Assembly: GCA_947631785.1 (NCBI GenBank)
Contig: CANRMR010000016.1
Coordinates: 1-40,279 of the forward strand
DNA from: an uncultured Clostridia bacterium
Lineage (GTDB): Bacteria > Bacillota > Clostridia > TANB77 > CAG-508
DNA length: 40,279 nt
Direction: 5' to 3'
Made by a program: the position numbers and the translations under genes. The notes beneath the pieces are model-generated. The model did no database searches and was not told the DNA's origin. It saw nothing but the letters and a program-made list of their open reading frames with translations. Shown one piece after another: positions 17,769-24,263 of the stretch (positions are counted from its first letter, which is position 1; each line of letters opens with the position of its first letter).

Positions 17769-17805
17769 ATGAAAGTAGACAGGAAAATCTACTTTCATTT
17801 TTTTA
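17769..17805 (+). terminator. Second intrinsic terminator
   Basis: ATGAAAGTAGA (17769-17779) pairs with TCTACTTTCAT (17788-17798), followed by a run of T. Confidence 0.8.
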
Positions 17806-17858
17806 TTTTAATAAAATAGAAAAGAATGAAAAACTGAACAAAATTTTGCAAAAATGGG

Positions 17859-17887
17859 TTGAGAATTCGCGTAGAATGTGATATAAC
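17859..17887 (+). promoter_or_regulatory. Promoter at left edge of accessory region
   Basis: TTGAGA (17859-17864), 17-nt spacer, TATAAC (17882-17887). The -10 half lies in an 18-base sequence (17871-17888) found exactly again at 24203-24220. Confidence 0.6.
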
Positions 17888-17888
17888 A
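17871..17888 (+). repeat. 18-bp direct repeat, left copy
   Basis: GTAGAATGTGATATAACA, identical to 24203-24220. The two copies bracket the accessory region. Both include the -10 element of a promoter. Confidence 0.65.
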
Positions 17889-17906
17889 TAAGAAAATAAA
17901 AAAAAG

Positions 17907-18029
17907 GAATTTAATGAATATAAAGAAAAATATATTCAAAATAATAGAGATGAAAAATATTGGAATGGAAAAACATTTAAACAAACGATGAAAGAAGTTT
18001 TATTAATACTAAATTTAAACTATCTATAA
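17907..18029 (+). pseudogene. Gene fragment
   Basis: An open stretch of 40 codons with protein-like composition (EFNEYKEKYIQNNRDEKYW, then NGKTFKQTMKEVLLILNLNY) ends at TAA 18027-18029 but has no in-frame start or ribosome site. It reads like the C-terminal remnant of a larger gene. Family not recognised. Confidence 0.35.
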
Positions 18030-18053
18030 CATAAAATTAAGAAAGGAAGATGC

Positions 18054-18758
18054 TTGTTGGAAAGTAATAAATTAGAAACTATTTCAAATCTTTTTGAAGG
18101 AAAAGAAATCAGAAGCATTTGGGATGCTGAAAAAGAAGATTACTATTTTAGTGTGGTTGATGTTATTAAAGCATTAACTGACAGTCCTGATCCATCACAT
18201 TATTGGAGAACTTTAAAATACAGAATGACTAAAGAAGGAAATGAAACCGTCACAAATTGTGACACTTTCAAATTTGAGTCGAAAGATGGCAAAATGAGAA
18301 ATGCAGATGTTTTAAACACACAAGGAATATTAGATAGAAATAAATTAACAGATGTATGGAAAGAAAATGGAATAACAGAAAGCTATGAATTTGCGGTTCT
18401 AACAAACGAAATATATAAAACCTGGTCAGGTATGAAAGCTTCACAATATAAAGCATACAAAGGTATTAGAAAAGAATCTTTAAGAGATAATATGTCAGAT
18501 GTAGAAGTAGCATTAACAGATTTAGGAGAAATAGCTACAAGAGAGCTAGCTAAAAAGCACAAACCTTATGGATTAAAAGAAAATAGAAAGGTTGCAAAAG
18601 CAGGAGGAGAGGTTGCAAAAACAGCACGAGATGATTTAGAGAAAAAACTAGGTGAAACAGTAATTAGCAAAAAGAATGCTTTAAATTATAAATATATAGA
18701 GCAAAAAGTTTTAGATAGAATGAAAGACAAGAATGATGCTAATCAAAAACGAGTTTAA
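18054..18758 (+). CDS. DinD/BRO-N family antirepressor-like protein with internal deletion
   Basis: Start at TTG 18054 (or 18057) behind AAAGGAAG. The N-terminal BRO-N domain is clear: FEGKEIRSIWDAEKEDYYFS, VVDVIKALTDSPDPSHYWRT. The C-terminal part matches DNA-damage-inducible protein D: LTNEIYKTWSGMKASQYKAY, KESLRDNMSDVEVALTDLGE, and ENRKVAKAGGEVAKTARDDL. In DinD relatives these two parts are separated by a block of roughly 50-60 residues (QGILRLIQ through the region before LTDEW). Here TQGIL runs straight into DRNKLTDVWKENG, so an in-frame internal deletion is likely. 234 aa against about 280 usual. Such proteins are common on phages and islands, which fits the accessory nature of this region. 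Confidence 0.8.
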   Translation: MLESNKLETISNLFEGKEIRSIWDAEKEDYYFSVVDVIKALTDSPDPSHYWRTLKYRMTKEGNETVTNCDTFKFESKDGKMRNADVLNTQGILDRNKLTDVWKENGITESYEFAVLTNEIYKTWSGMKASQYKAYKGIRKESLRDNMSDVEVALTDLGEIATRELAKKHKPYGLKENRKVAKAGGEVAKTARDDLEKKLGETVISKKNALNYKYIEQKVLDRMKDKNDANQKRV

Positions 18759-18777
18759 TAATAAGGAGAAAAAATAA

Positions 18778-19863
18778 TTGAAAAAAGAAAATAATATTTA
18801 TTTTTATTTTAATAAAAACAAATTAATACACAACTTTAAGGATTTTAGTAAGTTAGGAAATATATACTACCCATTAAAAGCTAATTCAAATGAGATTGTA
18901 ACAAAAACATTGAAACCACTAATAGAAAAAGAAAATAATGGTTATTTAATTAGTTCAATATATCATTTTAAAATTTTAAAAAATGCAAATGTTAATCCTT
19001 TGAAAATTTGCTTTATAAATGTATTAGCAGAAAATAATACAGTAAAATATTTATATGATAATGGTATAAGATTTTTTACATTTGATAACTTAAATTCAGT
19101 TATTGAATTTTCAAGGTATGCAGATTTATCAAAAGTAAAGATAGTTGTACGATTATCAACAACACAAGTATTTAATAACAAATTTACACATTTAGGAGCA
19201 GATTTAGAAGAAAGCCTAAAAATAATATCATTTTTGAAAAATAATAAATGCACTAATTATGGAATCTCATTTTATATACAAAACAATTTGAAAAAAGAAG
19301 ATAATGCCTTAGAGAAAATACTTAAATATATTCAAAAAAATTATAATAATTTGAATATAAGTTTTGTAAGCATTGGAGGACTAGAACAAAGTAAAAAGAT
19401 TAGAAAGAAAACATTAGAAAATTTAAAAAATGAATTGCAAATTCAACAGATAATTTTAGAAGTTGGGAGATATTTGATAGAAGATTCTATTGAAATGGAA
19501 ACAAGAATTATTAGATCAAAGATGACTAATGGTAAAAAAACAGTAATAATAAAAAATGGTATATATAGTGGATTTTTTGATGCCTTGCTTTACAATAAAA
19601 AGTTTGATATATATTTAAAAAGTAAAAATGATGGAGAAATTAAATTAGAATATGAAAAATCAGTACTGAATAATTATGAATTTATTATGTGTGGCGGATC
19701 TTCAGATAGTGGAGATATACTTGGTAAAATGTATATAAATTCAAAGTATGAAGATGAGTTAATACAGGGAGCTAAATTTATAATAAAAAATGTAGGAGCT
19801 TATTTTGAAGAATTTTTTATGCCATATAGTAATGATTTAAAGAAAAAGTATATAGAGGTATAG
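18778..19863 (+). CDS. PLP-dependent fold-III decarboxylase (Orn/DAP/Arg decarboxylase family)
   Basis: 361 aa, TTG start behind AAGGAGAAAA. Fold-III marks are YYPLKANSN with the PLP-binding Lys near residue 34, a run of barrel strands, VSIGGLEQ, ILEVGRYLIEDS (the EPGR position), CGGSSDSGD (the CxxxDSxD catalytic loop) and VGAYFEEFFMPYSND at the C-terminus. It probably decarboxylates, or otherwise acts at the alpha-carbon of, an amino acid; the substrate is not readable. It is coupled to a radical SAM gene two bases downstream, and then a methyltransferase-like gene, suggesting a small biosynthetic cassette. Confidence 0.82.
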   Translation: MKKENNIYFYFNKNKLIHNFKDFSKLGNIYYPLKANSNEIVTKTLKPLIEKENNGYLISSIYHFKILKNANVNPLKICFINVLAENNTVKYLYDNGIRFFTFDNLNSVIEFSRYADLSKVKIVVRLSTTQVFNNKFTHLGADLEESLKIISFLKNNKCTNYGISFYIQNNLKKEDNALEKILKYIQKNYNNLNISFVSIGGLEQSKKIRKKTLENLKNELQIQQIILEVGRYLIEDSIEMETRIIRSKMTNGKKTVIIKNGIYSGFFDALLYNKKFDIYLKSKNDGEIKLEYEKSVLNNYEFIMCGGSSDSGDILGKMYINSKYEDELIQGAKFIIKNVGAYFEEFFMPYSNDLKKKYIEV

Positions 19864-19865
19864 TT

Positions 19866-20210
19866 ATGAAATTTAAGATGTTTAGTGTAATAGTTGGAAC
19901 AGAAGCGTGCATTGCTTCTTGTCCATTTTGTGTATCTGGTGTTAAACCAAATCAAGAAAATTCAAAAGAAAATAATATAAATTGGAGAAATTTAAAGATT
20001 GCTGCAAATTTAGCAAATAGAAGTGATATAGATACAGTAATGTTAACAAGCAGAGGAGAGCCAACACTTTTTCCAGAACAAATAACTGAATATTTAAAAC
20101 ATTTAAAAGAGTTTAATTTTCCTTTTGTGGAGTTGCAATCTAATTGCATACCAATTGCTCTTAATAAAGAAAAATATGAAATGAGAAGTATTTTATTCTC
20201 GCATATATGA
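19866..20210 (+). pseudogene. Truncated radical SAM protein
   Basis: 114 aa, ATG two bases after the decarboxylase stop (coupled). It has the 4Fe-4S motif CIASCPFC near residue 15 and LTSRGEPTLFPEQITEYL, the second strand region of radical SAM barrels. It stops after about one third of a normal barrel: from KEKYE the sequence runs into MRSILFSHI and a hairpin. There is no in-frame CGG, so this is a true truncation, not the recoding seen elsewhere. It is probably non-functional, or a remnant after deletion of the 3' part. Confidence 0.75.
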
Positions 20211-20230
20211 GAAATAAAATACTTTTTTTA
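20189..20230 (+). terminator. Hairpin replacing the end of the radical SAM gene
   Basis: AGTATTTTATTCTC and GAGAAATAAAATACT pair (one bulge) and are followed by TTTTTTATTT. This strong terminator forms the last codons of the truncated gene. Confidence 0.75.
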
Positions 20231-20253
20231 TTTAAAATAAGAAGGAATATAAA

Positions 20254-21027
20254 ATGAGAGTTAATGATAATGTTGCCGATGATGAATGGGAATGGTATAT
20301 TGGACAAATATTTTCAAGATTAATAGAAAACGTTTGTCAAGCAGAAGTTAATAATGTAGTAGAAATTGCACCAGGATTTAGATATAAAATAGCATATGCT
20401 TTAAAAAATATAAATTTTAAAGAAACCTTATATGTAATAGATACAAGCAAAGAAGTTTTGAAATATATAGCTGAAAAATATAAAACAATTCTTCCAGATA
20501 GTAAAATTATTTGTATAAATAAAAGTTTTGAAGATTCTTTTGCAGATGTTCCAAATAAGATTGATTTATTGCTATCAAATCATTGTATAGATGATATGAT
20601 AATTGCTGAATATATGCAAACTTATTATAATAACAATCAAAAAAATGAAAATTTTAAAGATATGCTAAAAGAAGCTTGGATAGAACTAGGAAAAGATGAG
20701 AACAAAATTGATGAAATAAGTAATCATATTGTTCATATTTTTAATGATTTTTTTAAAAAGAAAAAAATTAATAATATTATTATTAGCCAATATAAAAGTA
20801 ATCTATATTTTAATGAACAATTTAAAGAAATGGATGAAATTACTGATAATTGTTTTTATAGTGTAAAATCATTAATTACAATGGATGAAGAAAAGATAAA
20901 TAAAATATTAGACTTTTATCCTTTTGGAGAAGATGAAAGATATAGAGGAAAATATTTGCTAGATAATACACAAAATGCTAAAAATTGGATTGTAGGAAAG
21001 TTTAAAAATAAATCCTTTAAAAGCTAG
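20254..21027 (+). CDS. Putative class I SAM-dependent methyltransferase
   Basis: 257 aa, ATG behind AAGAAGGAA. The region VVEIAPGFRYKIAYALKNI resembles methyltransferase motif I (E-x-P-G with a following helix). It is followed by TLYVIDTSKEVLKYIAEKY (motif II acidic end of strand 2) and IDLLLSNHCIDDMI (strand 4, as in motif IV). The C-terminal half is Lys/Asn-rich and less informative. Methylation of a product of the neighbouring decarboxylase cassette is a guess. It ends in a hairpin terminator. Confidence 0.65.
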   Translation: MRVNDNVADDEWEWYIGQIFSRLIENVCQAEVNNVVEIAPGFRYKIAYALKNINFKETLYVIDTSKEVLKYIAEKYKTILPDSKIICINKSFEDSFADVPNKIDLLLSNHCIDDMIIAEYMQTYYNNNQKNENFKDMLKEAWIELGKDENKIDEISNHIVHIFNDFFKKKKINNIIISQYKSNLYFNEQFKEMDEITDNCFYSVKSLITMDEEKINKILDFYPFGEDERYRGKYLLDNTQNAKNWIVGKFKNKSFKS

Positions 21028-21383
21028 TTTGATGTGCTTTATAAAATAAAGTCAAGGTTAAAATGAATGTGCTATTGCACAAGCTTGACTTGATTTTTAT
21101 AAGTACATTATTTTTAAATTAAGAGGATTTTAAAGAACATATATAAAGATTTTGAATTAGACCCAAAATTAACTACCGAGAAATTCTCTGTAGTTTAAAA
21201 AGAGGAAAATAGAAAAGTAAAGATGAATGTTAAGTATTATAATTTAGATTTTTAAGAAATATGTTTTATTTGTTACATATCTATGGTATTACATCGAGGT
21301 TAAAAGGATACTGCAGGATTTTGCAAAAAATTATGTTAAATAATAAAAGCTGAAAAAAATTTATAAAAATGTAAAAAATCATA
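21028..21383 (+). other. Gap with terminator and a short coding remnant
   Basis: AAGTCAAG (21049-21056) and CTTGACTT (21084-21091), with an inner GTGC/GCAC, form a terminator-like hairpin followed by GATTTTTAT. At about 21132-21198 there is an open stretch reading NIYKDFELDPKLTTEKFSVV then stop, without a start, probably a gene remnant. Nothing else is recognised in this gap. Confidence 0.45.
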
Positions 21384-21412
21384 TTGACTTTCAAAAACAT
21401 TTGTTTTATTAT
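21384..21412 (+). promoter_or_regulatory. Promoter of the MazG-like/GNAT-PPase pair
   Basis: TTGACT (21384-21389), 17-nt spacer, TATTAT (21407-21412), 31 bases before the ATG at 21443. Confidence 0.65.
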
Positions 21413-21442
21413 AAATACATAATGAAATTTGAGGTGATAAAG

Positions 21443-21781
21443 ATGAAATATATTTATAATAAATTAGTAAGAGATAAAATACCAGAAAATATTAATTCAG
21501 AAGAAGGAAAAAAATGTAATTATAAAATATTAAATGATAAAGAGTATTTGCAAGAACTAGATAAAAAGATATTTGAAGAAGCAAATGAATTTATAGAAGA
21601 ACATTCTGTTGAAGAATTAGCAGATTTAATGGAAGTTATTTTTGCTATCATGAAAGATAGAAATATATCAATAAAAGATGTAGAAAATGCAAGAAAAATC
21701 AAAAATAAAAAAAAAGGTGCTTTTAAGGATAAAATTTATTTAATCGATGTTCAGCAAGAAGAAATAGATGAAATAATCTAA
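21443..21781 (+). CDS. MazG-like nucleoside triphosphate pyrophosphohydrolase
   Basis: About 112 aa. Start at ATG 21443, six bases after GAGGTG, rather than any start upstream, where the promoter lies. The family opening YNKLVRDKIPENI and the metal-binding helices (FEEANEFIEEHSVEELADLM, EVIFAIMKDRN) match small phosphoribosyl-ATP-pyrophosphohydrolase-like MazG proteins. Likely hydrolyses non-canonical or excess NTPs. It is followed 14 nt later by a gene containing an inorganic pyrophosphatase domain. Confidence 0.8.
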   Translation: MKYIYNKLVRDKIPENINSEEGKKCNYKILNDKEYLQELDKKIFEEANEFIEEHSVEELADLMEVIFAIMKDRNISIKDVENARKIKNKKKGAFKDKIYLIDVQQEEIDEII

Positions 21782-21795
21782 AAGGATGATTATAT

Positions 21796-22632
21796 ATGGA
21801 AATAATAGAATATAGTAAAAAGTATAATGAACAAATAAAAAATTTATTAGTTGATTTACAAGAATATTTAATAGAAATAGATGATTGGAATACTCAAGTT
21901 TTATACGAACAATATAAGGAAGAAAGTTTTAAAATAGATTTGAGAAAAGTTAATGAACAAGAAGGAAAAATTTATTTAGCAGTTGAAAATGAAAATATTG
22001 TTGGTTTGATAATGGGTATAGTTGAAACTAAGGATGAAATTGATAATATAACAAATGATTGCGCAAAGACAGGAAATATAATAGAACTTATAGTAAAAGA
22101 GAGCACAAGAGGAAAAGGAATAGGAAAAAAATTATTAAAAAAAATAGAGGAATATTTTAAATTTATCAATTGTGTTAGGATAAATATAGAAGTATTTGGA
22201 CCAAATAAAAATGCTCATACTTTCTATAGTAAAAATGGTTATGTTGATAGAGATATAATTATGAGTAAAAAAATAGATAATGAAAAATTAAGTTATACGA
22301 AAAATCAGAATTATATTGGAAAAATAATTGAAGTTAAAATAGATAGAAAGATGGGTTCAAAACATCCAACGTACGAATTTATATATCCAGTAAATTATGG
22401 ATATGTGCCTAATACAATTAGTGGTGATGGAGAAGGATTAGATTGCTATGTGTTAGGAGTGTTTGAACCAATAGATATTTTTAAAGGAAAATGTATTGCT
22501 GTTATTCACAGATTAAATGATAATGATGATAAATTGATTGTTGTTCCAGACGATTTATCATATACTAATGAACAAATAAAGGCATTAACAGAATTTCAAG
22601 AGAGATTTTTTGATAGCGAAATATTAAGATAA
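21796..22632 (+). CDS. GNAT acetyltransferase fused to inorganic pyrophosphatase
   Basis: 278 aa, ATG behind AAAGGATGA. Residues 1 to about 155 are a GNAT domain: IYLAVENENIVGLIMGIVE, the acetyl-CoA loop VKESTRGKGIGKKLLKKIE, and GPNKNAHTFYSKNGYVDRD. Residues about 170-265 are a family I soluble inorganic pyrophosphatase: VKIDRKMGSKHPTYEFIYPV, NYGYVPNTISGDGEGLDCYV (the D-G-E-x-x-D metal site) and IAVIHRLNDNDDKLIVV. The PPase part is shorter than stand-alone enzymes. The fusion beside a pyrophosphate-releasing MazG-like enzyme suggests nucleotide house-cleaning or damage control. Domain calls are firm; the joint role is inferred. Confidence 0.82.
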   Translation: MEIIEYSKKYNEQIKNLLVDLQEYLIEIDDWNTQVLYEQYKEESFKIDLRKVNEQEGKIYLAVENENIVGLIMGIVETKDEIDNITNDCAKTGNIIELIVKESTRGKGIGKKLLKKIEEYFKFINCVRINIEVFGPNKNAHTFYSKNGYVDRDIIMSKKIDNEKLSYTKNQNYIGKIIEVKIDRKMGSKHPTYEFIYPVNYGYVPNTISGDGEGLDCYVLGVFEPIDIFKGKCIAVIHRLNDNDDKLIVVPDDLSYTNEQIKALTEFQERFFDSEILR

Positions 22633-22666
22633 AAAGTTATTAAGATAACAAGAATATATTAGCAAG

Positions 22667-22813
22667 GGATAAGTAAAGAAGACACACAAAGCTTTAATAT
22701 TCTATGTAATTATGAAATTATAAAAATTGAAGATTATATGGAATTAGATAAATTTGTCGCTCAAATTTTAAATGAGCCAGTTTCAAATATTATAAAAAGG
22801 AGAATAACAATTA
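22667..22813 (+). pseudogene. Gene fragment before histidine phosphatase
   Basis: An open frame with protein-like content (ISKEDTQSFNILCNYEIIKI, then EDYMELDKFVAQILNEPVSN) has no start with a ribosome site and runs into the next gene. Probably a remnant; family unknown. Confidence 0.3.
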
Positions 22814-23458
22814 ATGAGAATAGTCATAATTAGACATGGACAAACAATGGCAAATGTGATAAATAATAAAGGAACAGATTTATACATAGGAACTTTAAAT
22901 AATGAATTAACAAACTTAACAGAACAAGGAAAAAAACAAGCCAATATTTTAGCAAAAAATGATATTATTAAAAGTATTGAAAAAGTTTATTCTTCAGATT
23001 TAATAAGAGCAATACAAACTGCGAAGTTAGCCAAACCAGAATATGAACTAAATTTAAGTAAAGATTTAAGAGAAAGAAGTTTAGGAGTATTTGAAGGAAA
23101 AGAAAAGAAAGATTTATTATCTTCTAATGAATACAATAAATATATTACAGATGAAAAATTTAGCAAATTTAGAGCAGATTTTGTACAAAAAGCACCAAAT
23201 GGAGAAAACTATACTGATGTTAGTATAAGATGTAAAAGATTTCTTGATTCGTTAGATTTTAATGATGATATAATAATAGGAATATTCTCGCATTATCATG
23301 CAATAAGGTGCTTATTTTTAAATATGTTTAAAATTGAACCAAAAGAAAGAGTGTTTGAATTACAAATACAACATTGTACGCCTTATGTTATTGAAGGGGA
23401 GAATATAGATGATTTAAAATTAATATCACATAATTTAAATGATATGTTTAAGAAATAA
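22814..23458 (+). CDS. Histidine phosphatase family (phosphoglycerate mutase-like) protein
   Basis: 214 aa, ATG behind AAAAGGAGAATAAC. The catalytic RHG motif is near residue 7 (IRHGQTMAN), then VYSSDLIRAIQTAKLA, RERSLGVFEGKEK with the acid residue, and GIFSHYHAIRCLF with the second catalytic His. The family includes cofactor-dependent phosphoglycerate mutases and many phosphatases. Since an independent gpmI exists in the glycolytic block, this one is probably a small-molecule phosphatase. Substrate unknown. Confidence 0.85.
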   Translation: MRIVIIRHGQTMANVINNKGTDLYIGTLNNELTNLTEQGKKQANILAKNDIIKSIEKVYSSDLIRAIQTAKLAKPEYELNLSKDLRERSLGVFEGKEKKDLLSSNEYNKYITDEKFSKFRADFVQKAPNGENYTDVSIRCKRFLDSLDFNDDIIIGIFSHYHAIRCLFLNMFKIEPKERVFELQIQHCTPYVIEGENIDDLKLISHNLNDMFKK

Positions 23459-23481
23459 AAATGTAAGAGGAGGTTTTATCA

Positions 23482-23898
23482 ATGAATAATTTAGAATTTA
23501 TGAAAAAATTTAGGCCAAAAGAACTTTGTATTAGAGAGTTTAAGTATTGGATTATTTGTGTTAGACAAAAACAAACAACATTAGGAGATGTAGTTATTTT
23601 ATTAAAAAGAGAAATACAAAATGTAAGTGAAATGTTACCAGAAGAAGGTGCTGAATTTCCAGAAGTAATAAAATGGTATGAAGAAATATGTAGAGAAAAG
23701 TTTGGAGCAATAAAGTTTAATTATATAATTATGATGATGCATGATCCATTTGTTCATTATCATGCTTTTCCAAGATATGATAAAGTCATAAATCTATTTG
23801 ATATATCTTGGAAAGATAATAATACTTTAAGCAATTTTGCAACAACAGAAGTAGTAGATGATGAATTATTATTTAAAATTAGAGATTATATGAAATAA
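23482..23898 (+). CDS. HIT-like (histidine triad) protein
   Basis: 138 aa, ATG behind AGGAGG. The segment MMHDPFVHYHAFPRYD resembles the HxHxxPR region of HIT-family nucleotidyl hydrolases. The region before it has FKYWIICVRQKQTTLGDVVI, as in the first strands of HIT folds. The usual full HxHxH is not perfect (HYHAFPR), so hydrolase activity on nucleotides is likely but not certain. It sits among nucleotide and phosphate enzymes. Confidence 0.65.
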   Translation: MNNLEFMKKFRPKELCIREFKYWIICVRQKQTTLGDVVILLKREIQNVSEMLPEEGAEFPEVIKWYEEICREKFGAIKFNYIIMMMHDPFVHYHAFPRYDKVINLFDISWKDNNTLSNFATTEVVDDELLFKIRDYMK

Positions 23899-23903
23899 GA
23901 AAG

Positions 23904-24009
23904 AAGATATATAATAAATGGCAGGAATTATATGGAAGAAAAAAGATTGATGAATTTGAAGAAACATTAAAAGTATTTGAAAAGTGTTTCAAAAATACTA
24001 ACAAGGAGA
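23904..24009 (+). pseudogene. Gene fragment
   Basis: KWQELYGRKKIDEFEETLKV followed by FEKCFKNTN is readable without a start and continues into nonsense over the HAD gene start. It looks like a remnant; no family recognised. Confidence 0.3.
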
Positions 24010-24018
24010 GTAGTAATT

Positions 24019-24213
24019 ATGAAAATAGGAATAGATTTAGATGGAGTAGTAATAGATAGTGAAACAACATTTAGGACATATGAAGAAATATTTGACATAG
24101 ATATTTTAGGAGGAAATAATTTAGTAAACAAAGAAGAACCAAAATTTCAAACTAGATATAATTGGACAGATGAGCAAGAAAAAGAATTTATTGAAAATTT
24201 GTGTAGAATGTGA
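24019..24213 (+). pseudogene. Truncated HAD-superfamily hydrolase N-terminus
   Basis: 64 aa from ATG 24019 behind AAGGAGAG. The HAD nucleophile motif is present (IGIDLDGVVIDSE), followed by FRTYEEIFDIDILGG and RYNWTDEQEKEFIENLCRM. It ends where the sequence turns into the promoter of the PBP gene, at the 18-bp repeat. A complete enzyme would need well over 100 further residues, so this is a broken gene cut at the edge of the accessory region. Confidence 0.7.
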
Positions 24214-24219
24214 TATAAC
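24191..24219 (+). promoter_or_regulatory. Promoter of the PBP gene, at right edge of accessory region
   Basis: TTGAAA (24191-24196), 17-nt spacer, TATAAC (24214-24219). Near-identical to the promoter at 17859, and overlapping the end of the truncated HAD gene. Confidence 0.7.
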
Positions 24220-24220
24220 A
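24203..24220 (+). repeat. 18-bp direct repeat, right copy
   Basis: GTAGAATGTGATATAACA, identical to 17871-17888. The HAD gene is cut at this point. Confidence 0.65.
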
Positions 24221-24263
24221 AAATTATAAATATAAATTTTTTATAGAGATAGGAGTCTAATAA

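Larger units (their letters stand above)
17632..17906 (+). other. Intergenic region: two terminator hairpins and a short unexplained segment
   Basis: No protein gene is visible. AATAAAGTG/CACTTTATT (17701-17724, then TTTAT) and ATGAAAGTAGA/TCTACTTTCAT (17769-17798, then a T-run) are good intrinsic terminators. The segment between them (about 17730-17768) contains CTAAGGACCAACC and GGAGTGG and could belong to a small RNA ending at the second hairpin. I recognise no riboswitch class. A promoter follows at 17859-17887. Confidence 0.5.

Noticed and set aside
19866-20210. Radical SAM truncation as another CGG recoding case
   Set aside because: There is no in-frame CGG and no continuation of the barrel in another frame downstream; a hairpin follows instead.
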